NCBI GenBank assembly: GCA_022820625.1 | Contig: JAJEFE010000019.1 | Location: 1-51,027, forward strand | Direction: 5' to 3' | DNA from: Gammaproteobacteria bacterium | GTDB lineage: Bacteria; Pseudomonadota; Gammaproteobacteria; Steroidobacterales; Rariloculaceae | Length of the DNA stretch: 51,027 nt | Shown: one piece after another, positions 36,406-44,800 of the stretch | Layout of the letters: each line of letters opens with the position of its first letter | How positions within the stretch are numbered: position 1 is the stretch's first letter | The notes under the pieces: model-generated | Database searches by the model: none | Told to the model about the DNA's origin: nothing | What the model saw: the letters and a program-made list of their open reading frames with translations, nothing else | Program-made: the position numbers and the translations under genes

Positions 36406-36450
36406 CGATCGCCGTGGAGAGGAGATTCTTTATCGAAATCCAGTAAGGGT

Positions 36451-36469
36451 GTATGCAGTGCAGGCATAC
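36451..36469. promoter_or_regulatory. Inverted repeat upstream of the Tsx-like gene
   Basis: GTATGC-N7-GCATAC is a perfect dyad about 65 nt before the Tsx-like start. It is embedded in a longer imperfect palindrome that also pairs GTAAG (36443-36447) with CTTAC (36469-36473). Likely an operator or a leader hairpin. Confidence 0.4.
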
Positions 36470-36534
36470 TTACCTGACGAGCAGGCGGTTCACCAAAGCG
36501 ACTCGTATTCGGTGCAAGCACACGTAGTGACCGT

Positions 36535-37317
36535 ATGAAAGATCGCAATCACTTTCGTGGCGTCTCTGCGTGGGCGCTGTTGGCTGCGGTTCTGATGCAC
36601 GCCGCCGACGCCGCCGACTGGAGCATCACCGAGGCGCACCTGTCGTACGGCAACCTGGATATCCCCACGTTCGCCGGCGGCGGCGATTCGGACCATTTCA
36701 TCTACACGCTTCAGCATGCCAGCGGCTGGATGTACGGCGACAACTTCTTCTTCGTCGACTTCCTCGACGCTCAGGATCCGGGTTTCCAGGATTTCGACAT
36801 CTATGGGGAGTGGTACTCCAACTTCAGTCTGGGCAAGATCTCGGGAAGAACCGTCGGCGGCGGCCTCGTCTCGGACATCGGCCTTATCTGGGGCTTCAAC
36901 TGGGCATCGGACGCCGACGTCAAGAAATACCTCCCGGGCTTTCGCCTGGCGCTCGACCTGGGCGGCTTTGCATTCGCAAACCTCGATTTCACCGCCTACA
37001 TCGACGACAGCGAAGGAGCGGCCGCCGGGGGCGCCCCCCGGGAAGGCGACTCCTGGATGATCGACTTCAACTTTGCGCGGCCCTTTACCATCGGCCAATC
37101 CAGTTTCAGCATCGAAGGCCACATCGAATACATCGCCGGAAGGGACAACGAGTTCGGCGGCAAGGTCGAACACTGGATTCTCGCCCAACCGCAGTTCCGC
37201 TGGAGTCCCAACGATCACTTGTCCCTTGGGCTCGAGTACCAGTACTGGCTCAACAAGCTCGGCGACGGCACCACCGACGAGAACACGGTGCAGGCGTTGC
37301 TGGTATGGAAGTTCTGA
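36535..37317 (+). CDS. Tsx-like outer-membrane channel protein
   Basis: A 260-aa beta-barrel with a signal peptide (about residues 1-26, ending HAADA). The amphipathic strand pattern, with SYGNLDIPTF, FVDFLDAQDP, DFDIYGEWYSNFSL and a C-terminal Phe (LLVWKF), fits the nucleoside-specific channel-forming Tsx family. The ligand here need not be a nucleoside, since no nucleoside genes are nearby. The SLC13 permease gene begins 18 nt later, so the two probably share an mRNA and a substrate route across both membranes. Confidence 0.8.
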   Translation: MKDRNHFRGVSAWALLAAVLMHAADAADWSITEAHLSYGNLDIPTFAGGGDSDHFIYTLQHASGWMYGDNFFFVDFLDAQDPGFQDFDIYGEWYSNFSLGKISGRTVGGGLVSDIGLIWGFNWASDADVKKYLPGFRLALDLGGFAFANLDFTAYIDDSEGAAAGGAPREGDSWMIDFNFARPFTIGQSSFSIEGHIEYIAGRDNEFGGKVEHWILAQPQFRWSPNDHLSLGLEYQYWLNKLGDGTTDENTVQALLVWKF

Positions 37318-37335
37318 TCGACCGGCGAGCACATC

Positions 37336-39699
37336 TTGACGATTGAAATCGGCCTGGTCCTGATCATCCTCGGCGGCGCGCTGGTGCTGTTCGTCACCGA
37401 GAAGGTTCGCATGGATGTCACCGCGCTCATCGTGCTGGGCGCGCTGGTCGTGACCGGCCTGGTGTCACCCGAGGACGCGGTGGCCGGATTTGCCAATGGC
37501 GCGGTGATTGCCGTCTGGGCCATGTTCATCCTGAGCGACGGGCTGACCCGAACCGGGATCGCCAACGTCATCGGGCGAACGGTGCTGCGCTTTGCGGGCA
37601 CCAGCCAGGGGACCATGACCGTGGTCATCATGCTCACCGCCGGCGTTCTGTCAGCGTTCATGAACAACATCGGGGTGGCGGCGCTGATGTTGCCGGTGGT
37701 CGTCGAGATTGCCCAACGAACCGGGATTCCGGCGTCCAAACTGCTGATGCCGCTGGCCTACGGCTGCCTGCTGGGCGGATTGACGACGTTGATCGGCACA
37801 CCGCCCAACCTCCTGATTGCCAGTTCCTTGCAGCAGGCGGGCGAGACATCCTTCGGCCTGTTCGATTTCACGCCCATCGGCGGGGGGGTGCTGATCGCCG
37901 GGACGTTGTTCATTGCGCTGCTCGGCCGCCACCTGCTGCCCTCCATCAAGCCCGAGGAGGAGATTCAGAGGCGTAGTCAACGCAATCTGCGCACCCAGTA
38001 CGGGTTGCATACCAGGGCTTTCGAGATGCGCGTGCCCCACGATTCCATCCTGGTCGGCAAGACCCTTGCACAGAGCCGGATCGGCGTTGCCACGGGGCTG
38101 ATCGTCGTCGCCCGGGAACAGGACAACAACACCGAACTCATGCCGTCGCGCCAAACCGTGCTGCAGGGCGGCGACAGGCTTGTCGTGCAGGGGCGGCTGG
38201 ACCGGTTTGGCGCGTTCCAGCGCTGGAGCGAGCTCATCATCGAGCGGGAAGCGCCGGTGCTGCAGGGCCTGATGGAAGGCCAGGTGAAACTGATGGAAGT
38301 CGTGGTCGAGAATGGCTCGCCGCTGGCCGGCAAGCTGCTCCGCCATTCCGAGTTCCGCAAATCCCATGGCGCCAATGTCCTTGCCATCCGCCGCGGGCGG
38401 CTGGTGCGCCGATCCAACCTCGCCAACGTTCCGCTTCGGCCATCGGATACCCTGCTGTTGCAGACTCGCCCGGAGGTCGCGGCGGAGCTCGTGCATTCTC
38501 CGGACTTTGCCCATTGCCGGGAGGTCGACGAGGCCAGGTTGCGGGATACCTACCAGCTCCAGGACTACATATTCGTGGTTCGCGTTCCGGCGCAATCCCA
38601 GCTCTCCGGCGATACGCTGGAACGCAGCCGCATCGGGGATGCGTTCGACTTCCGTCTGCTGGCCCTGTTCCGGGACGGCGACCTGAGCATCATGCCCGAG
38701 CCCGACCTGCCGCTCAGGGGCGACGACATCCTGCTCATCCAGGGACGCCGCCAGGACCTGGATGTGATGCGGGGATTGCAGGAGCTGGAAATCCAGCGAG
38801 GCTCACACACCTATCTGAGCGCCTTCGAGTCCGACCGGCTCAGCCTGCTTGAGGCCACCCTGGAACCCCGCTCGAGCCTGGCGGGTCGGCCCCTGACCGA
38901 GATCAACTTCCGCGACACCTACGGGCTGGAACTGGTGGCCCTGTGGCGCCACGGCGAGGCCATCCGCTCCAATCTGGACCGGTTGAACCTGGAAATGGGC
39001 GACGCGCTGCTGCTGCTCGGCCCCCGCGAACGGCTGATGGTGCTGGAGCGCGATGCGGAGTTCCTGGTATTGACCCCGGTCACCCAGCGGATGCTGGATA
39101 CCCGGCGCGCGCCCATTGCGGCGGGCATCATGCTCGGTGTGGTGCTCAGCGTTCTGGCGGGATGGCTGCCGATCTATGCCGCCGCGGTCATCGGTGCTAC
39201 GCTGATGGTGATCACTCGGTGCCTGACCATGGAGGACGCATACAGGGCCATCGATTGGAGGGCCATCTTTCTGATAGCGGGCATGCTGCCGCTGGGGACC
39301 GCAATGCAGGAGAGCGGCGCGGCGCAGTATCTCGCCCAGTTGACCATGCAATACGTGGGACCGCTGGGTCCGTGGTGGGTGATCGCGGGGTTGTATGTCA
39401 TAACTGCGGCAGGCACCATGATCATTCCCACCGCCGCGCTCGTCGTGCTGATGTCGCCGGTCGTACTGCCCGCCTGCGCCGACCTGGGTATCGCGCCGCA
39501 GACGGCGATGATGGCGGTGGCCATGGCGGCGTCGGCCAGTTTCACCAGCCCCATCTCCCATCCGGCAAACATCCTGGTGATGGGACCCGGCGGCTACCGT
39601 TTCGGCGATTACCTGAGGCTGGGGATACCGCTGACGGTGGTGGTCTTCGTCACGGTGATGGTGCTGCTGCCGCTGTTGTGGCCCCTGGCGCCGGCATAG
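37336..39699 (+). CDS. SLC13-family permease with four RCK_C-like domains, copy 1
   Basis: A 787-aa inner-membrane transporter starting with TTG 37336. Transmembrane half one is at about 1-200, with AVWAMFILSDGLTRTGIANV and IGTPPNLLIASSL; half two is at 580-787, with ISHPANILVMGPGGYRFGDY. Between them lie four TrkA-C/RCK_C-like repeats (about 205-290, 295-390, 400-490 and 490-575), while most relatives carry two. SLC13 members take up dicarboxylates or sulfate, usually with sodium; the RCK_C domains may sense a ligand. It is nearly the same as the following gene. Confidence 0.92.
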   Translation: MTIEIGLVLIILGGALVLFVTEKVRMDVTALIVLGALVVTGLVSPEDAVAGFANGAVIAVWAMFILSDGLTRTGIANVIGRTVLRFAGTSQGTMTVVIMLTAGVLSAFMNNIGVAALMLPVVVEIAQRTGIPASKLLMPLAYGCLLGGLTTLIGTPPNLLIASSLQQAGETSFGLFDFTPIGGGVLIAGTLFIALLGRHLLPSIKPEEEIQRRSQRNLRTQYGLHTRAFEMRVPHDSILVGKTLAQSRIGVATGLIVVAREQDNNTELMPSRQTVLQGGDRLVVQGRLDRFGAFQRWSELIIEREAPVLQGLMEGQVKLMEVVVENGSPLAGKLLRHSEFRKSHGANVLAIRRGRLVRRSNLANVPLRPSDTLLLQTRPEVAAELVHSPDFAHCREVDEARLRDTYQLQDYIFVVRVPAQSQLSGDTLERSRIGDAFDFRLLALFRDGDLSIMPEPDLPLRGDDILLIQGRRQDLDVMRGLQELEIQRGSHTYLSAFESDRLSLLEATLEPRSSLAGRPLTEINFRDTYGLELVALWRHGEAIRSNLDRLNLEMGDALLLLGPRERLMVLERDAEFLVLTPVTQRMLDTRRAPIAAGIMLGVVLSVLAGWLPIYAAAVIGATLMVITRCLTMEDAYRAIDWRAIFLIAGMLPLGTAMQESGAAQYLAQLTMQYVGPLGPWWVIAGLYVITAAGTMIIPTAALVVLMSPVVLPACADLGIAPQTAMMAVAMAASASFTSPISHPANILVMGPGGYRFGDYLRLGIPLTVVVFVTVMVLLPLLWPLAPA

Positions 39700-39724
39700 G
39701 CGCGGTTCGGCCGGTGAGCACATC

Positions 39725-42088
39725 ATGACGCTCGACATCGCCCTGGTCCTGATCATCCTCGGCGGGGCTCTGGTGCTGTTCGTCACCGAAAAGGTCCGCA
39801 TGGACGTCACCGCGCTCATCGTCCTGGGCGCGCTGTCCGTGACCGGCCTGGTCACGCCCCAGGACGCGGTGGCCGGGTTTTCCAATGGCGCGGTGATTGC
39901 CGTCTGGGCCATGTTCATCCTCAGCGACGGGTTGACCCGAACCGGCATCGCCAACGTCATCGGGCGAACGGTGCTGCGCTTTGCGGGTACCGGCCAGGGG
40001 ACCGTGACCGTGGTCATCATGCTCACAGGCGGCGTACTGTCCGCGTTCATGAACAACATCGGCGTGGCGGCGCTGATGCTGCCGGTGGTCATCGAGATTA
40101 CCCGGCGAACCGGGATTCCGGCGTCCAAACTGCTCATGCCGCTGGCCTACGGTTGCCTGCTGGGCGGATTGACGACACTGATCGGCACACCGCCCAACCT
40201 GCTGATTGCCAACTCGCTGCAGCAGGCGGGTGAGACATCCTTCGGCCTGTTCGACTTCACGCCCATCGGCGGGGGGGTGCTGGTCGTCGGGATATTGTTC
40301 ATCGCGCTGCTCGGCCGCTTTCTGCTGCCGAGCGTGAAGCGGGAGGAACAAACCCAGAGGCGCAGTCAGCGCCATCTCAGAACCCAGTACGGCCTGCACA
40401 CCCGGGCATTCGAGATGCTTGTGCCCCACGATTCCATCCTGGTCAGCAAGACTCTGGCGCAGAGCCGGATCGGCATTGCTACCGGTCTGATTGTCGTCGC
40501 CCGGGAACAGGGCAGCGACACCGAACTCATGCCGACGCGCCAGACCGTGCTGCAGGGCGGCGACAAGCTCATCGTACAGGGTCGGCTGGACCGGTTCCGC
40601 GAGTTTCAGCGCTGGAGCGAGCTCATTATCGAGCGGGAAGCGCCGGTGCTGCAGGGACTGATGGAAGGCCAGGTGAAACTGATGGAAGTCGTGGTCGAGG
40701 CAGGCTCGCCGCTGGACGGCGATCTGCTTCACCATTCAGAGTTTCGCAAGACCCATGGCGCGAACGTCCTTGCCATCCGCCGCGGCTCGCTGGTGCGCCG
40801 ATCCAACCTCGCCAACGTCCCGCTGCGGCCGTCGGATACCCTGCTGTTGCAGACCCGCCCGGAAACCGCTCTCGAGCTGCAGCGCTCACCGAGTTTCGCC
40901 CGCTACCGGGACGTGGACGAGGCGACGTTGCGGGATACCTACGAACTGGAAGACTATATTTTCGTCGTTCGCGTACCGCAGCAATCCCAGCTCACCGGCG
41001 ACACGCTGGAACGCAGCCGCATCGGGGATGCCTTCGACTTCCGTCTCCTGGCCCTGTTCCGGGACGGCGACCTGACCATCATGCCGGAGCCCGACCTGCC
41101 GCTCAGGGGCAATGACATCCTGCTCATCCAGGGACGCCGCCAGGACCTGGATGTGCTGCGCGGGCTTCAGGAACTACAGATCCAAAGGAGCACGCATACC
41201 TATTTGAGCGCGTTTGAGTCCGACCGGCTCAGCCTGCTGGAAGCCACCCTGGAACCCCGCTCCAGTCTGGCGGGACGGCCCCTGACCGAGATCAACTTCC
41301 GCGACACTTACGGGCTGGAACTGGTGGCCCTGTGGCGCCAGGGCGAGTCCATCCGCTCCAACCTGGACCGGTTGAACCTGGAAATGGGCGATGCGCTTCT
41401 GCTGCTCGGCCCCCGCGAACGGCTGATGGTGCTGGAGCGCGATGCGGAGTTCCTGGTGTTGACCCCGGTCACCCAGCGGATGCTGGATACCCGGCGCGCG
41501 CCCATCGCGGCGGGCATCATGTTCGGGGTGGTGATGAGCGTCCTCGTGGGATGGCTGCCGATCTATGTCGCCGCGGTCATCGGCGCCACGCTGATGGTGC
41601 TCACACAGTGCCTGACCATGGAGGATGCCTACCGGGCCATCGACTGGCGGTCGATCTTCCTGATCGCCGGCATGCTGCCCCTGGGAAACGCCATGCTGGA
41701 CAGCGGGGCGGCGCAGTATCTCGCCCAGCTGACCATGCAGTACGTGGGTCCGCTGGGTCCGTGGTGGGTCATCGGCGGACTGTACGTGATCGCGGCGGCC
41801 GGAACGATGATCATGCCCAACGCCGCGCTGGCGGTGCTGATGTCACCCATCGTGCTCTCGGCCTGCGCCGACCTGGGTATCGCGCCGCAGACGGCGATGA
41901 TGGCGGTGGCGATGGCGGCGTCGGCCAGTTTTGCGAGCCCGATTTCTCACCCGGCGAACATTCTGGTGATGGGGCCCGGGGGGTATCGGTTTGGGGACTA
42001 TCTCAGGCTTGGGTTGCCGTTGACGGTGGTGGTCTTTGTTACGGTGATGGTGCTGCTGCCGTGGTTGTGGCCGCTGACGCCGGTATAG
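39725..42088 (+). CDS. SLC13-family permease with four RCK_C-like domains, copy 2
   Basis: Same length (787 aa) and same domain order as the preceding gene, with most residues identical across the whole protein and an ungapped alignment. The leaders also match: GAGCACATCATGACG here against GAGCACATCTTGACG, so this copy has an ATG where copy 1 has TTG. Repeats are offset by 2389 bp, the size of one gene plus its leader. This is a tandem duplication; the scattered silent and replacement differences show it is not very recent. The two may differ in substrate or expression. A degenerate and a full palindromic element follow. Confidence 0.92.
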   Translation: MTLDIALVLIILGGALVLFVTEKVRMDVTALIVLGALSVTGLVTPQDAVAGFSNGAVIAVWAMFILSDGLTRTGIANVIGRTVLRFAGTGQGTVTVVIMLTGGVLSAFMNNIGVAALMLPVVIEITRRTGIPASKLLMPLAYGCLLGGLTTLIGTPPNLLIANSLQQAGETSFGLFDFTPIGGGVLVVGILFIALLGRFLLPSVKREEQTQRRSQRHLRTQYGLHTRAFEMLVPHDSILVSKTLAQSRIGIATGLIVVAREQGSDTELMPTRQTVLQGGDKLIVQGRLDRFREFQRWSELIIEREAPVLQGLMEGQVKLMEVVVEAGSPLDGDLLHHSEFRKTHGANVLAIRRGSLVRRSNLANVPLRPSDTLLLQTRPETALELQRSPSFARYRDVDEATLRDTYELEDYIFVVRVPQQSQLTGDTLERSRIGDAFDFRLLALFRDGDLTIMPEPDLPLRGNDILLIQGRRQDLDVLRGLQELQIQRSTHTYLSAFESDRLSLLEATLEPRSSLAGRPLTEINFRDTYGLELVALWRQGESIRSNLDRLNLEMGDALLLLGPRERLMVLERDAEFLVLTPVTQRMLDTRRAPIAAGIMFGVVMSVLVGWLPIYVAAVIGATLMVLTQCLTMEDAYRAIDWRSIFLIAGMLPLGNAMLDSGAAQYLAQLTMQYVGPLGPWWVIGGLYVIAAAGTMIMPNAALAVLMSPIVLSACADLGIAPQTAMMAVAMAASASFASPISHPANILVMGPGGYRFGDYLRLGLPLTVVVFVTVMVLLPWLWPLTPV

Positions 42089-42127
42089 AAGGGGTTTTCT
42101 GGTAGGCAAGTCGCGCTGGTTGGGGGC

Positions 42128-42195
42128 GCGAGGGGGCGCGGCGAGAGCCCGTGTTCGCTCAACTTCGCCCGCCATTCCTGTTGGCTCGCCTCCGG
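42128..42195 (+). repeat. Degenerate tandem half-copy of the palindromic element (D')
   Basis: Starts GCGAGGG at 42128, then AGAGCCCG, TCAA and CGCCATTCCTG, which line up with the left arm, junction and first hairpin of the complete copy that follows at 42200. The second hairpin and right arm are missing and hairpin I has lost its pairing. It looks like a decayed duplicate. Confidence 0.6.
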
Positions 42196-42199
42196 GGGC

Positions 42200-42344
42200 G
42201 CGAGGGCGCGCGCGAATAGCCCTTGCCCGCTCAACCTCGCTCGCCATCCCTGGCGAGCTCGGATCGGCGCGCGGCGCTCCTGGCCGTCCATGGCCCCGCG
42301 CCGCGCACACGACGCGGGCAAGGGCTATTCGCGCGCGCCCTCGC
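42200..42344 (+). repeat. Dispersed palindromic element, copy D (complete)
   Basis: Perfect 31-bp outer arms (42200-42230 and 42314-42344) flank an 83-nt core. Hairpin I is GCTCGCCA-tccc-TGGCGAGC, differing from copies B and C at paired positions on both sides. Around hairpin II (GGCCGTCCATGGCC) an extra stem, GCGCGGCG with CGCCGCGC, replaces the GCTCCTCGCT sequence of the other copies. It sits between the convergent permease and quinone oxidoreductase genes, 26 nt from the latter's stop. Confidence 0.9.
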
Positions 42345-42370
42345 TCTTCAGGTTCGGTCAGGCTCAGAAA

Positions 42371-43345
42371 TCAGGGTAGGAGGACGGTGGAGCCTGTGGT
42401 TTGCCTGGATTCCAGGGCTCGGTGGGCGTCGGCGGTGTTGCGCAGGGGGAATCGCTGGCCGATCTCGACCTTGATGTTTCCGGCGGCGTATTGGGCGAGC
42501 AGTTCGCCGGCGGCTTCGTTGACTTCCTCGCGGGTGGTGACGTAGTGCCAGAGGGTCGGCCGGGTGACGTAGAGGGAGCCGTACTTGAGCAGGTCCAGCA
42601 GATTGAGCGAATCGACCGGGCCGGAGGCATTGCCGAAACTGACCAGCAGGCCACGGGGCTTCAGGCATTTCATGGATGTGAACAGCGTATCCTTGCCGAT
42701 GGGGTCGTAGACGACGGGCAAGCCCTTGCCGGCGGTCAGTTCGCGCACCTGCTCGACGATATCGCTGTCGGCCAGCAGCACGTGATGGCAACCGTGGGCC
42801 AGGGCGAGCTGGCGCTTTTCTTCGGTGCTGACGACTCCGATCACATTGGCCCCCAGGCTTCGAGCCCACTGGGTGGCGATCGTTCCGACGCCGCCGGCCG
42901 CTGCATAGATGAGGATCCAGTCTCCGGGTTGTACGCGATAGGTGCGCCGCAGGAGATACCAGCTCGTCATTCCCTTGAGCATCATGGCGGCCGCGGTTTC
43001 GTCGTCGATGGAGTCGGGCAGCCTGGTGAGCCACTTCGCCGGCATGATGCGTTCTTCGGAGTAGGATCCGGCCGGAGTCGGAGCGGCGTAGGCGACGCGG
43101 TCGCCCGGTGCGATGTAGTCCACGTCCGGTCCCACGCTGACGACAACGCCCGCGCCCTCGCCGCCCAGGCCGCTCGGCAGCTTGACCGGGTAGAGGCCCG
43201 AACGGTGATACGTGTCGATGAAGTTGACGCCGACGGCGCGATGCGCGACGCGTGCCTCTCCGGGACCCGGCTCGCCCAGCTCCACGTCGACCCACCGGAG
43301 CACCTCCGGACCGCCGAATTCCTCGATGCGAATTGCCTTTGTCAT
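42371..43345 (-). CDS. qor: NADPH:quinone oxidoreductase (zinc-free MDR family)
   Basis: About 324 aa from ATG 43345 (MTKAIRIEEFGGPEVL); the frame is open further upstream, but this is the conserved start. Quinone oxidoreductase features: VGVNFIDTYHRSGLYPVKLP, GGEGAGVV, the nucleotide-binding AAAGGVGTIATQWAR and VVYDPIGKDT. Zinc-ligand cysteines are absent, as in QOR. It reduces quinones or reactive enones with NADPH in the cytosol. It is divergent from the ferredoxin-reductase-like gene and lies convergent with the permease pair, with the palindromic element between. Confidence 0.93.
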   Translation of the reverse strand: MTKAIRIEEFGGPEVLRWVDVELGEPGPGEARVAHRAVGVNFIDTYHRSGLYPVKLPSGLGGEGAGVVVSVGPDVDYIAPGDRVAYAAPTPAGSYSEERIMPAKWLTRLPDSIDDETAAAMMLKGMTSWYLLRRTYRVQPGDWILIYAAAGGVGTIATQWARSLGANVIGVVSTEEKRQLALAHGCHHVLLADSDIVEQVRELTAGKGLPVVYDPIGKDTLFTSMKCLKPRGLLVSFGNASGPVDSLNLLDLLKYGSLYVTRPTLWHYVTTREEVNEAAGELLAQYAAGNIKVEIGQRFPLRNTADAHRALESRQTTGSTVLLP

Positions 43346-43461
43346 CGTGTCTCGTTCCTTGTGTCTGGTACGGCGAACGCTGTACCGAACGGCGGCTGCG
43401 CCCCGTCCGGCGTTCGCGCTAAGATGCGGATTCTCGTGCAATCCGGAGCGATAGACAAACG

Positions 43462-44685
43462 GTGACCAGCCGGCACATTGTCATTGTGGGCGGAGGCCAG
43501 GCAGCAGCCCAGGCGATCCTTACGCTCAGGCAGAAGAAATTCGATGGCAGGATCACCCTGGTGGGCGAGGAGGAACTGCCGCCCTACCAGCGTCCGCCCC
43601 TGTCCAAGAAGTACCTTGCCGGCGACTTGGAACGGGAACGGCTGTTACTGCGTCCGCTGGCGTTCTACGAGAAGAACGGGGTAGAGATGCGGCTTGGCGT
43701 CCGGGCCGAAGAACTGGAGCCGGACAGCCGGCGCGTCAGGCTGGATGACGGCCGATCGCTTGGCTATGACGGGCTGCTGCTGGCAACCGGGAGCCGCGTG
43801 CGGCGCCTGAATATTCCGGGAAGCGATCTGCCAGGGATCCACTACGTGCGCAACGTCGCCGACGTAGACAGGATTTCAGAAGCCGTCAAACCCGGCAACC
43901 GGCTGGTAGTGGCAGGCGCCGGCTACATCGGCCTTGAAGTTGCCGCGGTCGCGGCCACGAAGGGACTGAAAGTCACCATCCTGGAGGCCGTGGACCGGGT
44001 CATGGCCCGGGTCGTCTGCCCCGAAGTCTCGCGGTTCTACTTCGACTACCATACCCGCTCCGGAGTGGACATCCGCTGCGGGAAAATGATCGACGGCTTC
44101 ATCGGCAACGGGCACGTGGAAGCCGTTTCGGCAGCGGACGGAGAACGGTTCCCCTGCGACCTGGCCATCGTCGGCATCGGCATCGAGCCGGTGGTGGAAC
44201 CGGCTTCAGGCGCGGGTCTGACCTGCGACAATGGTATTCGGGTCGACGAGTTTGCACGTACCGATGACGAGGCCATTGTCGCCGCCGGTGACTGCACCAA
44301 TCATCCCAGCCGTCGGTATGGCCACCGGGTTCGGCTCGAATCGGTTCAGAACGCCATCGACCAGGCGAAGGTCGCCGCCGCCAGCCTGCTCGGCGAAGAC
44401 CAGCCCTACGACACCGTGCCCTGGTTCTGGTCCGACCAATACGATCTGAAGCTGCAGATCGCCGGACTCTCCCAGAATCATGACCGGGTCGTACTGCGCG
44501 GCGATCCCTCGGCAAATTCCTTCTCGGCATTTTATCTGCGCGATGGCGTCCTGCTGGCGGTGGATGCCGTCAACTCGCCCAGGGAATTCATGCTGGGCAA
44601 GCGGCTGATCATGCAACGTGCGGCGCCGGCGCCTGAACTGCTCGCCGATTCAGAGTCCGATCTGATGGAGTTGTTGAAACGCTAG
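43462..44685 (+). CDS. FAD-dependent ferredoxin reductase-like oxidoreductase
   Basis: A 407-aa protein of the putidaredoxin/rhodocoxin reductase type. The N-terminal FAD site is HIVIVGGGQAAAQA. PPYQRPPLSKKYL is the family fingerprint, ATGS lies before the NAD site VVAGAGYIGLEVAA, and AAGDCTNHP contacts FAD. It passes electrons from NAD(P)H to a 2Fe-2S ferredoxin serving a P450 or dioxygenase. No ferredoxin or P450 gene is in the window, so the partner is encoded elsewhere. GTG start. Confidence 0.93.
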   Translation: MTSRHIVIVGGGQAAAQAILTLRQKKFDGRITLVGEEELPPYQRPPLSKKYLAGDLERERLLLRPLAFYEKNGVEMRLGVRAEELEPDSRRVRLDDGRSLGYDGLLLATGSRVRRLNIPGSDLPGIHYVRNVADVDRISEAVKPGNRLVVAGAGYIGLEVAAVAATKGLKVTILEAVDRVMARVVCPEVSRFYFDYHTRSGVDIRCGKMIDGFIGNGHVEAVSAADGERFPCDLAIVGIGIEPVVEPASGAGLTCDNGIRVDEFARTDDEAIVAAGDCTNHPSRRYGHRVRLESVQNAIDQAKVAAASLLGEDQPYDTVPWFWSDQYDLKLQIAGLSQNHDRVVLRGDPSANSFSAFYLRDGVLLAVDAVNSPREFMLGKRLIMQRAAPAPELLADSESDLMELLKR

Positions 44686-44800
44686 CAGTTTTCGCTCCGG
44701 TGACCGGTGTGCTGACGCGAAGGGAAACGAGTGTTTCAATGCAGGCTTGGAGCAAAGTTGCGCGTCGCACCGAAACCGGCGTCGTCAGCAGGTAGCCGGG

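Noticed and set aside
42200..42344. Palindromic elements as integron attC sites
   Set aside because: The conserved part is the centre and the arms vary freely; no GTTRRRY core sites, no integron integrase and no cassette arrangement were seen.
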